Positions 1 through 8,046 of a DNA stretch of 64,000 nt are shown one piece after another. Below the pieces are notes generated by a model. The model saw nothing but the letters and a program-made list of their open reading frames with translations. It did no database searches and had not been told where the DNA came from. The position numbers were made by a program, and so were the translations under genes. The DNA is from Thermohalobaculum sp039027855. Its GTDB lineage: Bacteria > Pseudomonadota > Alphaproteobacteria > Rhodobacterales > Rhodobacteraceae. How positions within the stretch are numbered: the first letter of the stretch is position 1; every line of letters begins with the position of its first letter. The DNA lies in the NCBI GenBank assembly GCA_039027855.1, contig JBCCJI010000020.1, positions 1 to 64,000 of the forward strand, written 5' to 3'.

Positions 1-227
1 CGGCCACCCAGCCTCCGAGGTCGACGATCTCCTGCCATGGGCCTTCAATCCCATGTCAAGCTGAGGCCAATACGGGCTCTACGCACCGCTTACGTCGATC
101 CCGGCATAAGGCACAGTAGTGGAGCGGTCGATCTCATCTTGCATTCGGGACATCTCGCCACTCCCCTTCACCTGTTCAGAGCATCACCGTTGCACGGTCC
201 GATCCAGCTTGCGCACGGCTCCTGACC

Positions 228-341
228 AACCCAAGATGTGCCCGATCCAGACCGCACGCTGACACGAGATCAGCCGCACGGCAGGACGGAAGACGTCTAG
301 GGATGCACCCAAGATATGCCCGATCCAGACCCTGCGCTGAC
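228..341. repeat. pair of imperfect direct repeats in a gene-poor stretch
   Basis: Two copies of about 36 bp lie at 228-263 and 306-341. Both read ACCCAAGAT, then one variable base, then TGCCCGATCC, and continue to a shared GCTGAC end. A weaker partial match (CGATCCAGCTTGCGCACG) begins near 200. Around them, 1-415 holds no open frame with convincing coding character, ribosome binding site or recognisable protein. The repeats may be decayed coding sequence or a small duplicated element next to the immunity-type cassette at 416-1337. Confidence 0.55.
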
Positions 342-415
342 CCACCAGCCAGCAGCCCCAACGTTGCAAAGGATGAGGCCTAAGGGACAATGCAAGATGT
401 GCGAATTATGCAGAG

Positions 416-886
416 GTGTATACTGTGCCTTGGGCGCGTATCGATGTGAAAATGCTCTCGCAGACCGTGCTCGATTTGGTGGGTGGGGAAAGCCTTCTGG
501 TGGCTGATGCCCCAGAGGTTCTGATGAACCAACCAGTCGGTTTTCTGGCACCCAAGAGCGCGAAAAGCAACTGGGCGGCGAACGGAACAACAGAGATACA
601 CCACGCCATACAGTCAGCAATCGACTTCTCGTGTTGTTGGGCCGTGCCCTTTCTCGATCAGGTAAAGTCGCTCGATGACGTATTGTGGCTGTACGAGCAG
701 CGGGATCAGTATCAGAGGGATGATCAAAGGGTCGCCATGCAACGACACTTCTACATCCAGATCGCGGCGGCGTATCTGCACCAAGGTCAGCGAGGGCGGG
801 CGTTGGAGGTGGCGCGCCGCCACCTGGGAAGTCCCGGACTCCGGCGCCGCTACGCAGCCGTATTCCGTGAATTGACGGGCGAGTAG
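416..886 (+). CDS. hypothetical protein upstream of a SUKH gene
   Basis: I do not recognise the family. The last 70 or so residues look most protein-like: an amphipathic helical stretch with FLDQVKSLDDVLWLYEQ, then AAAYLHQGQRGRALEVARRH, which resembles a single TPR-like helical hairpin. The first 60 residues are less convincing and the start is uncertain: GTG at 416 has no clear ribosome binding site, and ATG at 452 is an alternative. It ends 7 bp before the SUKH gene, so the two are probably co-transcribed. The position suggests an accessory or immunity-like role, but this is inference only. A shorter true protein is possible. Confidence 0.45.
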   Translation: MYTVPWARIDVKMLSQTVLDLVGGESLLVADAPEVLMNQPVGFLAPKSAKSNWAANGTTEIHHAIQSAIDFSCCWAVPFLDQVKSLDDVLWLYEQRDQYQRDDQRVAMQRHFYIQIAAAYLHQGQRGRALEVARRHLGSPGLRRRYAAVFRELTGE

Positions 887-893
887 AGATGGG

Positions 894-1337
894 ATGAACA
901 CCGTGCAATTGCAGATAAAAATCTTGGAGCATCGCCGGGCTTCAGACTCTGACATATTGGAGGCTGAGCAGTCTTTTGGTGTGAAATTTCCTGAGGACTT
1001 CAAGAGATTCATAAAGAGCTATGATGCAGCTATATTTCAGGATAATAGTCTTGATGGAGATCTAGATCTACAACTGTCTTGCTTGATCGAGATTTGTAAA
1101 ATGATCGAAACAGTAAAAGACCTAGAAAGAGATTCGATATTCCCAGCGTATGCTATTCCTTTTGGTGAGGACTCGAATGGAAACTTATTCTATCTCTGGA
1201 TGGGATCGGTATTTTTCTGGGACCATGAGATAGAGGAGGGCGGTGACCTGCAGGTCGCGCCCTCCTTCACAGACTTCATGCAACGCCTGATGCCATTCGA
1301 CTTTACAGCCATGTTTGGCGACGATGGCATTGCGTAA
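894..1337 (+). CDS. SMI1/KNR4 (SUKH) family immunity-type protein
   Basis: This 147-residue protein has the usual SUKH pattern. Near the N-terminus is an aromatic and acidic helix with SFGVKFPEDFKRFIKSYDAA (about residues 28-47). In the middle is a strand block AIPFGEDSNGNLFYLW (about 86-101), followed by VFFWDHEIEEGG. The C-terminal helix FTDFMQRLMPFD closes the domain. SUKH proteins are known mainly as immunity proteins that neutralise nuclease or deaminase toxins of contact-dependent and polymorphic toxin systems. No toxin gene is visible within the window next to it, so it may be an orphan immunity gene or part of a cassette continuing to the left. The gene is clearly richer in A+T than its neighbours, which suggests transfer. 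Confidence 0.8.
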   Translation: MNTVQLQIKILEHRRASDSDILEAEQSFGVKFPEDFKRFIKSYDAAIFQDNSLDGDLDLQLSCLIEICKMIETVKDLERDSIFPAYAIPFGEDSNGNLFYLWMGSVFFWDHEIEEGGDLQVAPSFTDFMQRLMPFDFTAMFGDDGIA

Positions 1338-1581
1338 AGGTCCCGGTGACAACCCCTTTGCGCGGAAACCCAGGCACATCAACTGCAGCGGGCGCGCAGG
1401 CTTAGAGGCGCGGGGACCGAGACCATCGAAAATGCTTGGGCCGAGCAATCAACCGGCGTCTTGGTGTCCGGCACCCGCGTGGAACAGAGGCGTGGCGATC
1501 TCCACGGTAGACCGCGCTTCCATCCCGTGGTCTTACTCTCCACGTCCGCGCCCGGAGAGGCGCCCATGACAGGAGAGACGC

Positions 1582-3156
1582 ATGACCACCGATACCCCTC
1601 GCATCCTGGGATCTGGCCTCGTCGACCGGCGTGGCGTGCTGATGGGGGGCACCGCCCTCGGCCTCGCGGCCACTATGCCCGGCAGCCTGCGCGCCGCCGA
1701 GCCGCAAAAGGGCGGGCGCCTGCGCGTCGCACTGGCCGAGGGATCGACCTCCGACAGCCTCGACCCGGCGACCTATACCGACATCTACATGATCTCGGTC
1801 GGCTTCGCGACGCACTCGACACTGACCGAGATCTCGCCCGAGGGGGAGCTGGTCGGCGACGCGGCCTCGGAATGGGAGGCGAATGACGACGCCAGCGTCT
1901 GGACCTTCCGCATCCGCGAGGGCGTGACGTTCTCCTCCGGCGCCAAGGTCACGCCCGATGACGTGATCGCCTCGATCAACCACCACAGGGGCGAGGATTC
2001 GAAATCGGCGGCCAAGGACATCGTCGGCGGCATCCAGGACATCGCGACGGCGGGTAGCGATGCGGTGGCCTTCACGCTCGACGGGCCGAACGCCGATTTC
2101 CCCTATCTGATGGCGGATTATCACCTGATCATCATGCCGGCCAATGCCGACGGCACGGCCAACTGGCAGGACTACGTCGGTTCGGGCGGCTATACCCTCG
2201 ACAGCTTCGAGCCGGGCGTGCGCACGGTGATGACCCGGCGCGGCGACTACTGGAAGGACGGCCGCGCCCATTTCGACGAGCTCGAAATCCTGTACGTCGC
2301 CGATGTGGTCTCGCGCCAGAACGCGGTATCCTCGGGCGAGGTCGACCTGATGAGCCGTGTCGATCTCAAGACCGCGGGCCTGATGGGCCGGCGCCCAGGC
2401 GTCAGGGTCGAGGAGGCCACGGGCTTCCTGCATTACACCGCGCCCATGCATGTGAACGCCGCGCCCTTCGACAACCCGGATCTGCGCCTGGCGATCATGC
2501 ATGCGCTCGACCGGCAGGAGCTGATGGACAAGATCCTGCTCGGCCACGGGACGCTGGCGAACGATCACCCGATCGCGCCTTCGGTGCCCTTCCACAATGC
2601 CGAGCTGCCGCAGCGCACGCAGGATCTCGACAAGGCCAAGTTCCACGCCAAGAAGGCCGGCTATTCGGGCGAGGAGCTGGTGCTGGCCGCCGCCGACGCC
2701 GCCTATACCGGCGCGGTGGATGCGGGCATCCTGATGTCCGAGCATCTGTCCGCCGCGGGCATCAATATGCGCGTCAACCGCGTGCCGGCCGACGGCTATT
2801 GGTCGAACATCTGGCTGAAGGAGCCGTGGTGCGCCTGTTACTGGGGCGGCCGGCCGACCTGCGACTGGATGTTCACCCAGGCCTATAAAAGCGGGGCGAA
2901 CTGGAACGACACCAAGTTCAACCATGAGCGCTTTGACAGCCTGCTGCTGCAGGGCCGGGCCGAGACCGACAACAGCCTGCGCGCGCAGATCTACGGCGAG
3001 ATGCAGGAAATCCTGCACAACCAGGGCGGTGCGCTGGTCTGGGGCTTTGCCAACTACGTCTATGCGATGGCGGACAAGGTGCAGCACGGGCCGGACGTAG
3101 CCTCGAACTGGACGCTGGATGGCGGGCGTTATGTCGAGCGCTGGTGGTTCAGCTGA
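1582..3156 (+). CDS. ABC transporter substrate-binding protein, peptide/opine family (SBP family 5), Tat-exported
   Basis: The 524-residue product starts with a twin-arginine signal (DRRGVLMGGTALGLAA, about residues 14-29) ending near RAAEP. The mature part begins GGRLRVALAEGST and has the family 5 features TWTF-like VWTFRIREGVTFSSGAKVTP and YVGSGGYTLDSFEPG. Such proteins capture oligopeptides, opines or similar solutes in the periplasm for an ABC importer. No permease or ATPase gene follows; the next gene, 16 bp downstream on the same strand, is the methylase-domain protein. A solitary binding protein can serve a permease encoded elsewhere or act as a sensor. An AGGAGAG ribosome binding site precedes the ATG, which supports this start. 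Confidence 0.9.
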   Translation: MTTDTPRILGSGLVDRRGVLMGGTALGLAATMPGSLRAAEPQKGGRLRVALAEGSTSDSLDPATYTDIYMISVGFATHSTLTEISPEGELVGDAASEWEANDDASVWTFRIREGVTFSSGAKVTPDDVIASINHHRGEDSKSAAKDIVGGIQDIATAGSDAVAFTLDGPNADFPYLMADYHLIIMPANADGTANWQDYVGSGGYTLDSFEPGVRTVMTRRGDYWKDGRAHFDELEILYVADVVSRQNAVSSGEVDLMSRVDLKTAGLMGRRPGVRVEEATGFLHYTAPMHVNAAPFDNPDLRLAIMHALDRQELMDKILLGHGTLANDHPIAPSVPFHNAELPQRTQDLDKAKFHAKKAGYSGEELVLAAADAAYTGAVDAGILMSEHLSAAGINMRVNRVPADGYWSNIWLKEPWCACYWGGRPTCDWMFTQAYKSGANWNDTKFNHERFDSLLLQGRAETDNSLRAQIYGEMQEILHNQGGALVWGFANYVYAMADKVQHGPDVASNWTLDGGRYVERWWFS

Positions 3157-3172
3157 GGCAAACGCCTGAGAC

Positions 3173-4852
3173 GTGCCTGAACCCCGGCGGGTCGGCGTGA
3201 CCGGCCGGGGCCTGGCGGGCCTGTTCGCGGGCCTTGCCGCCGATCCCACCCTAAGGGCTCGGTTTCTCGAGACAACGGAACGGGTTCTCGAGGACTATGA
3301 TCTCAGTGACGATCAACGCCGCCGCCTGATCGAGGGCGGTGATGTCATGGCGGGCCTTCTGGCCGAGGCGCATGCCGAGACGATGGTTGCAGCGGCACCC
3401 GCCGCGGCGGGCGGGCAGGGCGTCGGCGCGGCTCAGCCCAAGCAGCCGGCGCCAGCGGTGTCCGGGCCGTCAGCCGCCCCCACGCCCGAAGTGACGCTGC
3501 CACCCGAGCCGGAGCCCGATCCGCTCAATCCCTTCGCCTTCGATCCCGATGCCGTGGCGCTGGCCGCGACCGAGGCGGCGCTTAGCGGGCACGGGCAGGC
3601 AGTCACGCTCCGCTACCTGATGCGCGTCATGCTGTCGGCGGAGACCGATGCCTCGGGACAGGCGGCGCTCTCGCCGGTGGCGATGCTCGATATGCTGAGC
3701 GATGATATGCGGCCCGAGGAGCTTGCGCCCCCGGCGATGGACAAGGCGCTGCTGCCTGGCCAGCGGTTGAGCGATGCGCGCGTTGTCGTCTCGCTGCAGC
3801 CGCATCTGAGCGGGGAGCCGGGGGCCTATGCGGTCGACTGGCAGATCGCCGCGACCCCGATCCACCGCCGCGTCGCGTCGACACCGGCAACGGCCGATCA
3901 TAAGATCGCGCCCTTCGCCGGTGGCGTCCATGCGGCGGGGGCCGATCGGGAGAGGCGTGCCGACGCGCTCGCGACGCTCGTCGCGGCACTCGACACCGGT
4001 CCCATTGCCCCGGGTGAGCCGCCGCCCCACCCGCCACCGGCCGCGGCGCGGCCCGACATCACCATCGCGGGCCTCGGTCTGAGGGGCCTCGACCATGTCA
4101 CCGCCGAGACCGAGGCGGCGATCCGGGCGGCCCGAGAGGTGCTCTACCTCGACCCCGGTCTCGGCACCGCCGAATGGCTGGCCGCGCGCTGCGACAGGGC
4201 AACACCGCTGTTCGAGACGACCTATGCCGAGGACGCGCATCGCCTCGACGGCTATCGCGACGTGGTGCGCCGGGTGCTGGAGGCGGCGCTTGACCATGCG
4301 CCGGTCGTCTACGCGGTCGAGGGGCACCCGACAGTCGGGCTCACTTCGGTCGCGCTGATCCAGCGGGGGGCGGCCGCGCTCGGCCTCAGCCTCACGATCC
4401 AGCCGGGGATCTCGGCGCTGGATGCGCTGATCGCGGCACTTGGCATCGACCCACTGGTCGAGGGGTTGATGATGGTCGAGGCCACCGACCTGCTGCTCCG
4501 CCGCCGGCCGCTGATCCCGGACATGCCGCTGATCGTCTGGCAGGCGGGCATGGTCGAGACGGCGCTCTACAGCCCGCGCCCCTCGCGCCCCGAACGCTTT
4601 CGCCGACTGGTCGAGATGCTGCGCTTGGCCTATCCCGCCGATCATCCAGTCACCGTGTTCAACGCCGGCACGCACCCGCTTGTCGCGGACCGGGTCGATA
4701 CGGTGGCACTGGAGGCGCTGGCCGAGGCGACCGACCTGATGGTGCCGAGCGTGACGCTCTACCTGCCGCCCGTCGCACCCCGCGCCATCACCGACCGCAG
4801 CTTGCTCGAGCAGCTCGACGACCCGACGCATCTGGCGCGGATCACGCGCTAG
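3173..4852 (+). CDS. OphMA/borosin-like tetrapyrrole-methylase-fold protein with N-terminal LigA-like helical domain
   Basis: The protein has 559 residues and a GTG start. Residues 13-60 form a small helical domain (LAADPTLRARFLETTERVL, then YDLSDDQRRRLIEGGD) like the LigA-type domains seen in precursors of bacterial split borosins. Residues 70-118 are an Ala/Pro/Gly/Val-rich linker. Residues 119-280 are an unrecognised domain. Residues 295-533 are a SAM-dependent tetrapyrrole methylase fold: ITIAGLGLRGLDHVT, RLDGY (357-361), EGHPTVG (383-389), PGIS (411-414), EATDLLLRRR and PLIVWQAG, with a final SVTLYLPP. The EATDLL and WQ.G blocks match the OphMA-like branch, which N-methylates peptide backbones, rather than cobalamin or sirohaem enzymes. 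The family's YGHPG signature reads EGHPT here. It probably forms an operon with the upstream peptide-binding protein. The substrate is unknown. Confidence 0.72.
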   Translation: MPEPRRVGVTGRGLAGLFAGLAADPTLRARFLETTERVLEDYDLSDDQRRRLIEGGDVMAGLLAEAHAETMVAAAPAAAGGQGVGAAQPKQPAPAVSGPSAAPTPEVTLPPEPEPDPLNPFAFDPDAVALAATEAALSGHGQAVTLRYLMRVMLSAETDASGQAALSPVAMLDMLSDDMRPEELAPPAMDKALLPGQRLSDARVVVSLQPHLSGEPGAYAVDWQIAATPIHRRVASTPATADHKIAPFAGGVHAAGADRERRADALATLVAALDTGPIAPGEPPPHPPPAAARPDITIAGLGLRGLDHVTAETEAAIRAAREVLYLDPGLGTAEWLAARCDRATPLFETTYAEDAHRLDGYRDVVRRVLEAALDHAPVVYAVEGHPTVGLTSVALIQRGAAALGLSLTIQPGISALDALIAALGIDPLVEGLMMVEATDLLLRRRPLIPDMPLIVWQAGMVETALYSPRPSRPERFRRLVEMLRLAYPADHPVTVFNAGTHPLVADRVDTVALEALAEATDLMVPSVTLYLPPVAPRAITDRSLLEQLDDPTHLARITR

Positions 4853-4872
4853 GGCGGTACGGGCCAGACGGA

Positions 4873-4893
4873 ATCGCGGCTGGTCGCCGCGAT
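4873..4893. repeat. REP-like palindromic element, copy 1
   Basis: ATCGCGGC at 4873-4880 and GCCGCGAT at 4886-4893 form a perfect 8-bp inverted repeat around the loop TGGTC. The same arms and loop occur at 19751-19771, and in both places they are followed by GATG, two variable bases and TCTT. Both lie 20-25 bp after a stop codon. There is no clear run of T, so it is either a REP-type repeat or an atypical terminator. The rest of 4853-5123 holds no recognisable gene. Confidence 0.65.
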
Positions 4894-5123
4894 GAGTCTT
4901 TCACGGGGACGGGCTGCCGGCACCTGCCCCTCGCCGAGGGTGCGTTGGCGATGTCGAATACTGAGTTTTGGGCTGGGGAGAAGCCGCAGGCGGCTTCTGT
5001 GCGAGCGTGTTGCGGGTGCCGGGCCGCCTCAAGGGCTAAGCGGGCTGGCGCCCGTGGCTGCGCCACCCTTGACCCGGCCCAGCATCCGCGGATCGCGCCA
5101 GGTCTACGGGCGTCTGGATTTGC

Positions 5124-5897
5124 TCACCCAGAGTTCTCGCTCCCGGCGGCGATCTCGGCGGCGATCTCGGCGGTGGCAGCGTCAATCCGCTTGGCCAGCG
5201 CCTCGGTTGCGCGGGCGGTGTCGGCATCGGCGGGCATGGGGTCGAGAAACCGGATAATCGCCGTGCCGGGGCCCGCCATGCGCCCGTCGCGCGACCAGAA
5301 ATGGCCGGCATTGGTCGCCACCGGCACGATGGGCAGGTCGAGCTCAGCCGCGATCGCCGCAGCACCCCGGCGCCAGGGCGCTTCGACCCCCGGGCGGATC
5401 CGGGTGCCCTGGGGGTAGACCACGATCTGACCCGTCTCGGCCCCGACTGCCGCAAGCGCCTCGATCGCGCTGCGGGTGCCGCCGGGGCGCGCGCGGTCGA
5501 TGGTGATGCAGCCGACCCGGCGGGTATACCAGGCGAAGACCGGCACCCGGGCAAGCTCTGCCTTCATGACAAAGCGCGCGACCGGCAGGGCCTCGAAAAG
5601 TTGGTAGACGTCAAGTTGGCTCTGGTGCTTGGCTGCGACGATGCAAGGGTAGTCCGGCACCGTGCCCTCGACCCGCACCGATACGCCGATCATCACGCGC
5701 AGCAGGCCGAAGATCGCGCGGTCATAGGCTTTCATCACCTGTCGGCCCGCCTCGGCCGAGAGCAGGGCAAGCGGTGCGCCGACAAGGCCGAAGAGACCCA
5801 TCAGGACGGCCGCGATCAGCGCGAAGGCAATGTCGCGTGCCCGGCTGCCCGCGCGCGGGCGATCACGGATGATGGGTGCCTCGGTAGTGTCGGTCAT
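5124..5897 (-). CDS. plsC: 1-acyl-sn-glycerol-3-phosphate acyltransferase (lysophospholipid acyltransferase)
   Basis: The 257-residue protein has the PlsC motifs: AAKHQSQLD, which carries the catalytic H-X4-D, and VVYPQGTRIRPG (motif III). It transfers an acyl chain to lysophosphatidic acid at the inner membrane to make phosphatidic acid. A hydrophobic segment near residues 22-48 (DIAFALIAAVLMGLFGLVG) anchors it. The start ATG overlaps the ftsX stop as ATGA, so the two are translationally coupled. The C-terminus ends in an AEIAAEIAAG stretch made by a 12-bp in-frame repeat (about 5145-5170). The order ftsE-ftsX-plsC is common in Rhodobacterales. Confidence 0.93.
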   Translation of the reverse strand: MTDTTEAPIIRDRPRAGSRARDIAFALIAAVLMGLFGLVGAPLALLSAEAGRQVMKAYDRAIFGLLRVMIGVSVRVEGTVPDYPCIVAAKHQSQLDVYQLFEALPVARFVMKAELARVPVFAWYTRRVGCITIDRARPGGTRSAIEALAAVGAETGQIVVYPQGTRIRPGVEAPWRRGAAAIAAELDLPIVPVATNAGHFWSRDGRMAGPGTAIIRFLDPMPADADTARATEALAKRIDAATAEIAAEIAAGSENSG

Positions 5898-6958
5898 GGC
5901 AGATCCTTCAGCGCCGCGCGCACGGCCAGCCGAGCCGCAACCCAGCCGATGGCGCCCGAGATGACCGCGACCGTCAACGCTAGTACCGCGGCCAGCGCCG
6001 CATCCGGTACGACGCCTGCGGGCAGGCCGGTGCCCGTGCCGCCCGAGGGAAGCAGCATGAGCGCCGCCGCCCCGACTGCCCCGCCACCGATGGCGCCGAC
6101 CGCGGTGCGCGCGGCGAGCGGGCGCACGAAGACGCGGGTGATAAAGCCGCTCGACCCGCCGATCAGGCGGATCACCCGCACCGTCTCGGCATTTCCGGCA
6201 AGGCTCGCCCGGGCCGCAAGCGCCGTGACGCCGGCTGCCGTGGCGCCGACCAGCAGCACGATGCCGAGGGCGAGCGTTTCAATACCCTTGGCGGCCGCGA
6301 TCATCGGGGCGCGCCAGCGCCCGTGATCGTCGTACACCGTGCCCGGCGCGGCTGCCTCGAGCGCGGCCGAGAGCGCCTGGACATCCGGCCCCGCCCCCTC
6401 GAGCGTCAGATCGACCAGCCGCGGCACCGGCAACTCGTCGATCAGCGCACCATCGCCAAGCCAGGGGGCCAGCAGGGCACGCTGCGCCTCGATGCTCAGC
6501 GCTTCGGCCGCGGCGATCCCGGCGGTCTCGTCGAGGACCGTGAGCACGCGCTGCAGGCTTGTGGGATCCGTCGCCTCCAGCCGGACGGTGGCGCTGCCGC
6601 TCAGATCAGCCTGCCACTCGGCGCTGAGCCGCCCCGCCCCGAGCCCTGCCGCGAGCCCAATGACGGCGAGGAAGGCCATCGCGCCCGCAGCGAGAAGCAC
6701 CAGCGCCGAAGACCAGCCCGATGTTGGCACGATCTGCGTCACCAGCCGCCCCGCGCCCGTCTCGACAATCGCGTCGAGTGCGCCTGGTGTCGCCTCGCCC
6801 GGTGTCACTTCGCCTGGCGCCGCGTCGCCGAGGTCTGCTTTGCTGGGGTCTGCTTTCCTGGGGTCTGCCTCGTTGGCGCCTGCCTTGCCGAGGCCCGCCG
6901 CGTCATTCAGTGGTTGGTCCGGAGCTTGTGGCGCCGCGTTCTCTGATGGCATGCTCAC
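5894..6958 (-). CDS. ftsX: cell division protein FtsX (ABC transporter permease subunit)
   Basis: This 354-residue protein has four predicted membrane segments: one after residue 80 (LVLLAAGAMAFLAVIGLAAGL), an extracytoplasmic domain, then three near the C-terminus (LALGIVLLVGATAAGVTALA, AIGGGAVGAAALMLL and LAAVLALTVAVISGAIGWVAA). FtsX works with FtsE to control septal peptidoglycan hydrolases during division. The GTG start overlaps the ftsE stop (GTGA); ATG at 6952 is an alternative. The first 75 residues are an unusual hydrophilic low-complexity extension with the repeating motif KADP/ADP, absent from most FtsX proteins and probably disordered in the cytoplasm. Confidence 0.9.
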   Translation of the reverse strand: MSMPSENAAPQAPDQPLNDAAGLGKAGANEADPRKADPSKADLGDAAPGEVTPGEATPGALDAIVETGAGRLVTQIVPTSGWSSALVLLAAGAMAFLAVIGLAAGLGAGRLSAEWQADLSGSATVRLEATDPTSLQRVLTVLDETAGIAAAEALSIEAQRALLAPWLGDGALIDELPVPRLVDLTLEGAGPDVQALSAALEAAAPGTVYDDHGRWRAPMIAAAKGIETLALGIVLLVGATAAGVTALAARASLAGNAETVRVIRLIGGSSGFITRVFVRPLAARTAVGAIGGGAVGAAALMLLPSGGTGTGLPAGVVPDAALAAVLALTVAVISGAIGWVAARLAVRAALKDLP

Positions 6959-7629
6959 AATGCGCCCCCGACGGCGATCCGTCCTTCGGCAAGGCGCAGT
7001 ACGCGCGCCGTCACCATCGCCTTCGCCGAGCGGATCAGGCCGAGATCGTGCGTGGCGATGAGCACCGTCTTGCCGAGCCGGTTGAGCTCGACCAGCAGCT
7101 TGAGAATGCGCATCCCCATCTCGGCGTCGAGGTTTCCGGTCGGCTCGTCGGCGATGATGATGTCGGGCGCCGTGATGACCGCGCGGGCGATCGCGGCGCG
7201 CTGCTGTTCGCCGGCCGAGAGCGCGCGCGGCGCTGCGCCCGCGCGGTGCGTCAACCCGACCCAGCGGATCAGCTCGCGCACATCATCGGCATGCGCGGCG
7301 GGGCTCGCGCCGTGCACGGCCAGCGGCAGCATGACGTTCTCCGCCACGCTCAGATGCTGCAGCAGGCGGAAGTCCTGGAAGACGATGCCGATCCGCTGGC
7401 GCAGGCTGAGCCGCTGGTCCTGGGGCAGGGCGCCGGTATCCTGTCCGATCAGGCTGAGGCGCCCTTCCTGGGGCTGAAGCTCGAGGTACAGCAGCTTGAG
7501 GAGCGTGGTCTTGCCGGCGCCGGACGGGCCTGTGAGGAAATGGAAGCTACCCTTGTCGAGCGCGAGGCTGACCCGGTCGAGTGTGCGCCGTGCGTCATAG
7601 CCGAAACTGACCTCCTCAAGCTCGATCAC
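6955..7629 (-). CDS. ftsE: cell division ATP-binding protein FtsE
   Basis: This 224-residue ABC ATPase has a Walker A motif (GPSGAGKTTLLK), Q-loop region (GIVFQDFRLL), signature (ALSAGEQQRAAIARA), Walker B (IIIADEPTGNLD) and H-loop (IATHD). The length fits FtsE. I place the start at GTG 7629 (VIELEEVSFGYD), where alignable FtsE sequence begins; an open extension upstream to 7695 is Arg/Gly/Trp-rich and looks non-coding. FtsE powers FtsX-dependent activation of cell-wall hydrolases. It is the first gene of ftsE-ftsX-plsC, with overlapping stops and starts throughout. Confidence 0.94.
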   Translation of the reverse strand: MIELEEVSFGYDARRTLDRVSLALDKGSFHFLTGPSGAGKTTLLKLLYLELQPQEGRLSLIGQDTGALPQDQRLSLRQRIGIVFQDFRLLQHLSVAENVMLPLAVHGASPAAHADDVRELIRWVGLTHRAGAAPRALSAGEQQRAAIARAVITAPDIIIADEPTGNLDAEMGMRILKLLVELNRLGKTVLIATHDLGLIRSAKAMVTARVLRLAEGRIAVGGAL

Positions 7630-8046
7630 ACACCATCCCCGACACCATCCCCGACGCGCCATTGCACCTGTGCCACTCCCGATACCCTGCCTCACCTCTC
7701 AGCAGAAGGGCTGGCGCGCCAGATCCTCACGGGCGTCCCACCAAGGCATGGGGGAGCTTGGCGGAAGGGGGTGACTTTGCCGCAGGCGCTCGTCTCCCGG
7801 TTCTCACCTCCCGGCGCTCATCCGCCTTGCCGTTGTGCAATGCTGGGACCACACGGGGTTTCGTGGTGCGTCCGCGCCGCGCCATCGTGGGAAAAACGTC
7901 GCTCTCGGCGGCTGCGGTTTGATCCACTTCGGAAACTGCGCTTAGAGTGCGACGTGGTGGAAAGGCTTGGCGCCGCAGGGCGAGCCGGATTTCCGGGTCG
8001 ACCAAAGGGGGAAGGCGTCGAGCCGTTTTCTATGGAGGGCCGAAGC
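7630..8046. other. intergenic region between divergent ftsE and zinc-ribbon gene
   Basis: These 417 bp separate divergently transcribed genes, so promoters for both should be here. A short direct repeat of ACACCATCCCCG lies next to the ftsE start (about 7628-7651). I see no RNA gene or convincing protein. The frame of the zinc-ribbon gene stays open to the left of 8047, but its translation there is Arg/Pro-rich and not protein-like. Confidence 0.5.

Noticed and set aside
1402..3249. Long open frame on the minus strand opposite the binding-protein gene
   Set aside because: It is a GC-rich shadow: the product is rich in Arg, His and Gly with no motif, while the plus strand encodes a clear SBP family 5 protein. 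Similar shadows opposite the amidoligase fusion (29647-31599) and purL (60933-63746) were left out for the same reason.
6721..8046. Extension of the zinc-ribbon gene to the left
   Set aside because: The frame is open, but it lies opposite ftsX and ftsE and its translation is Arg/Pro-rich; the GGAGGG site before 8047 marks the start.
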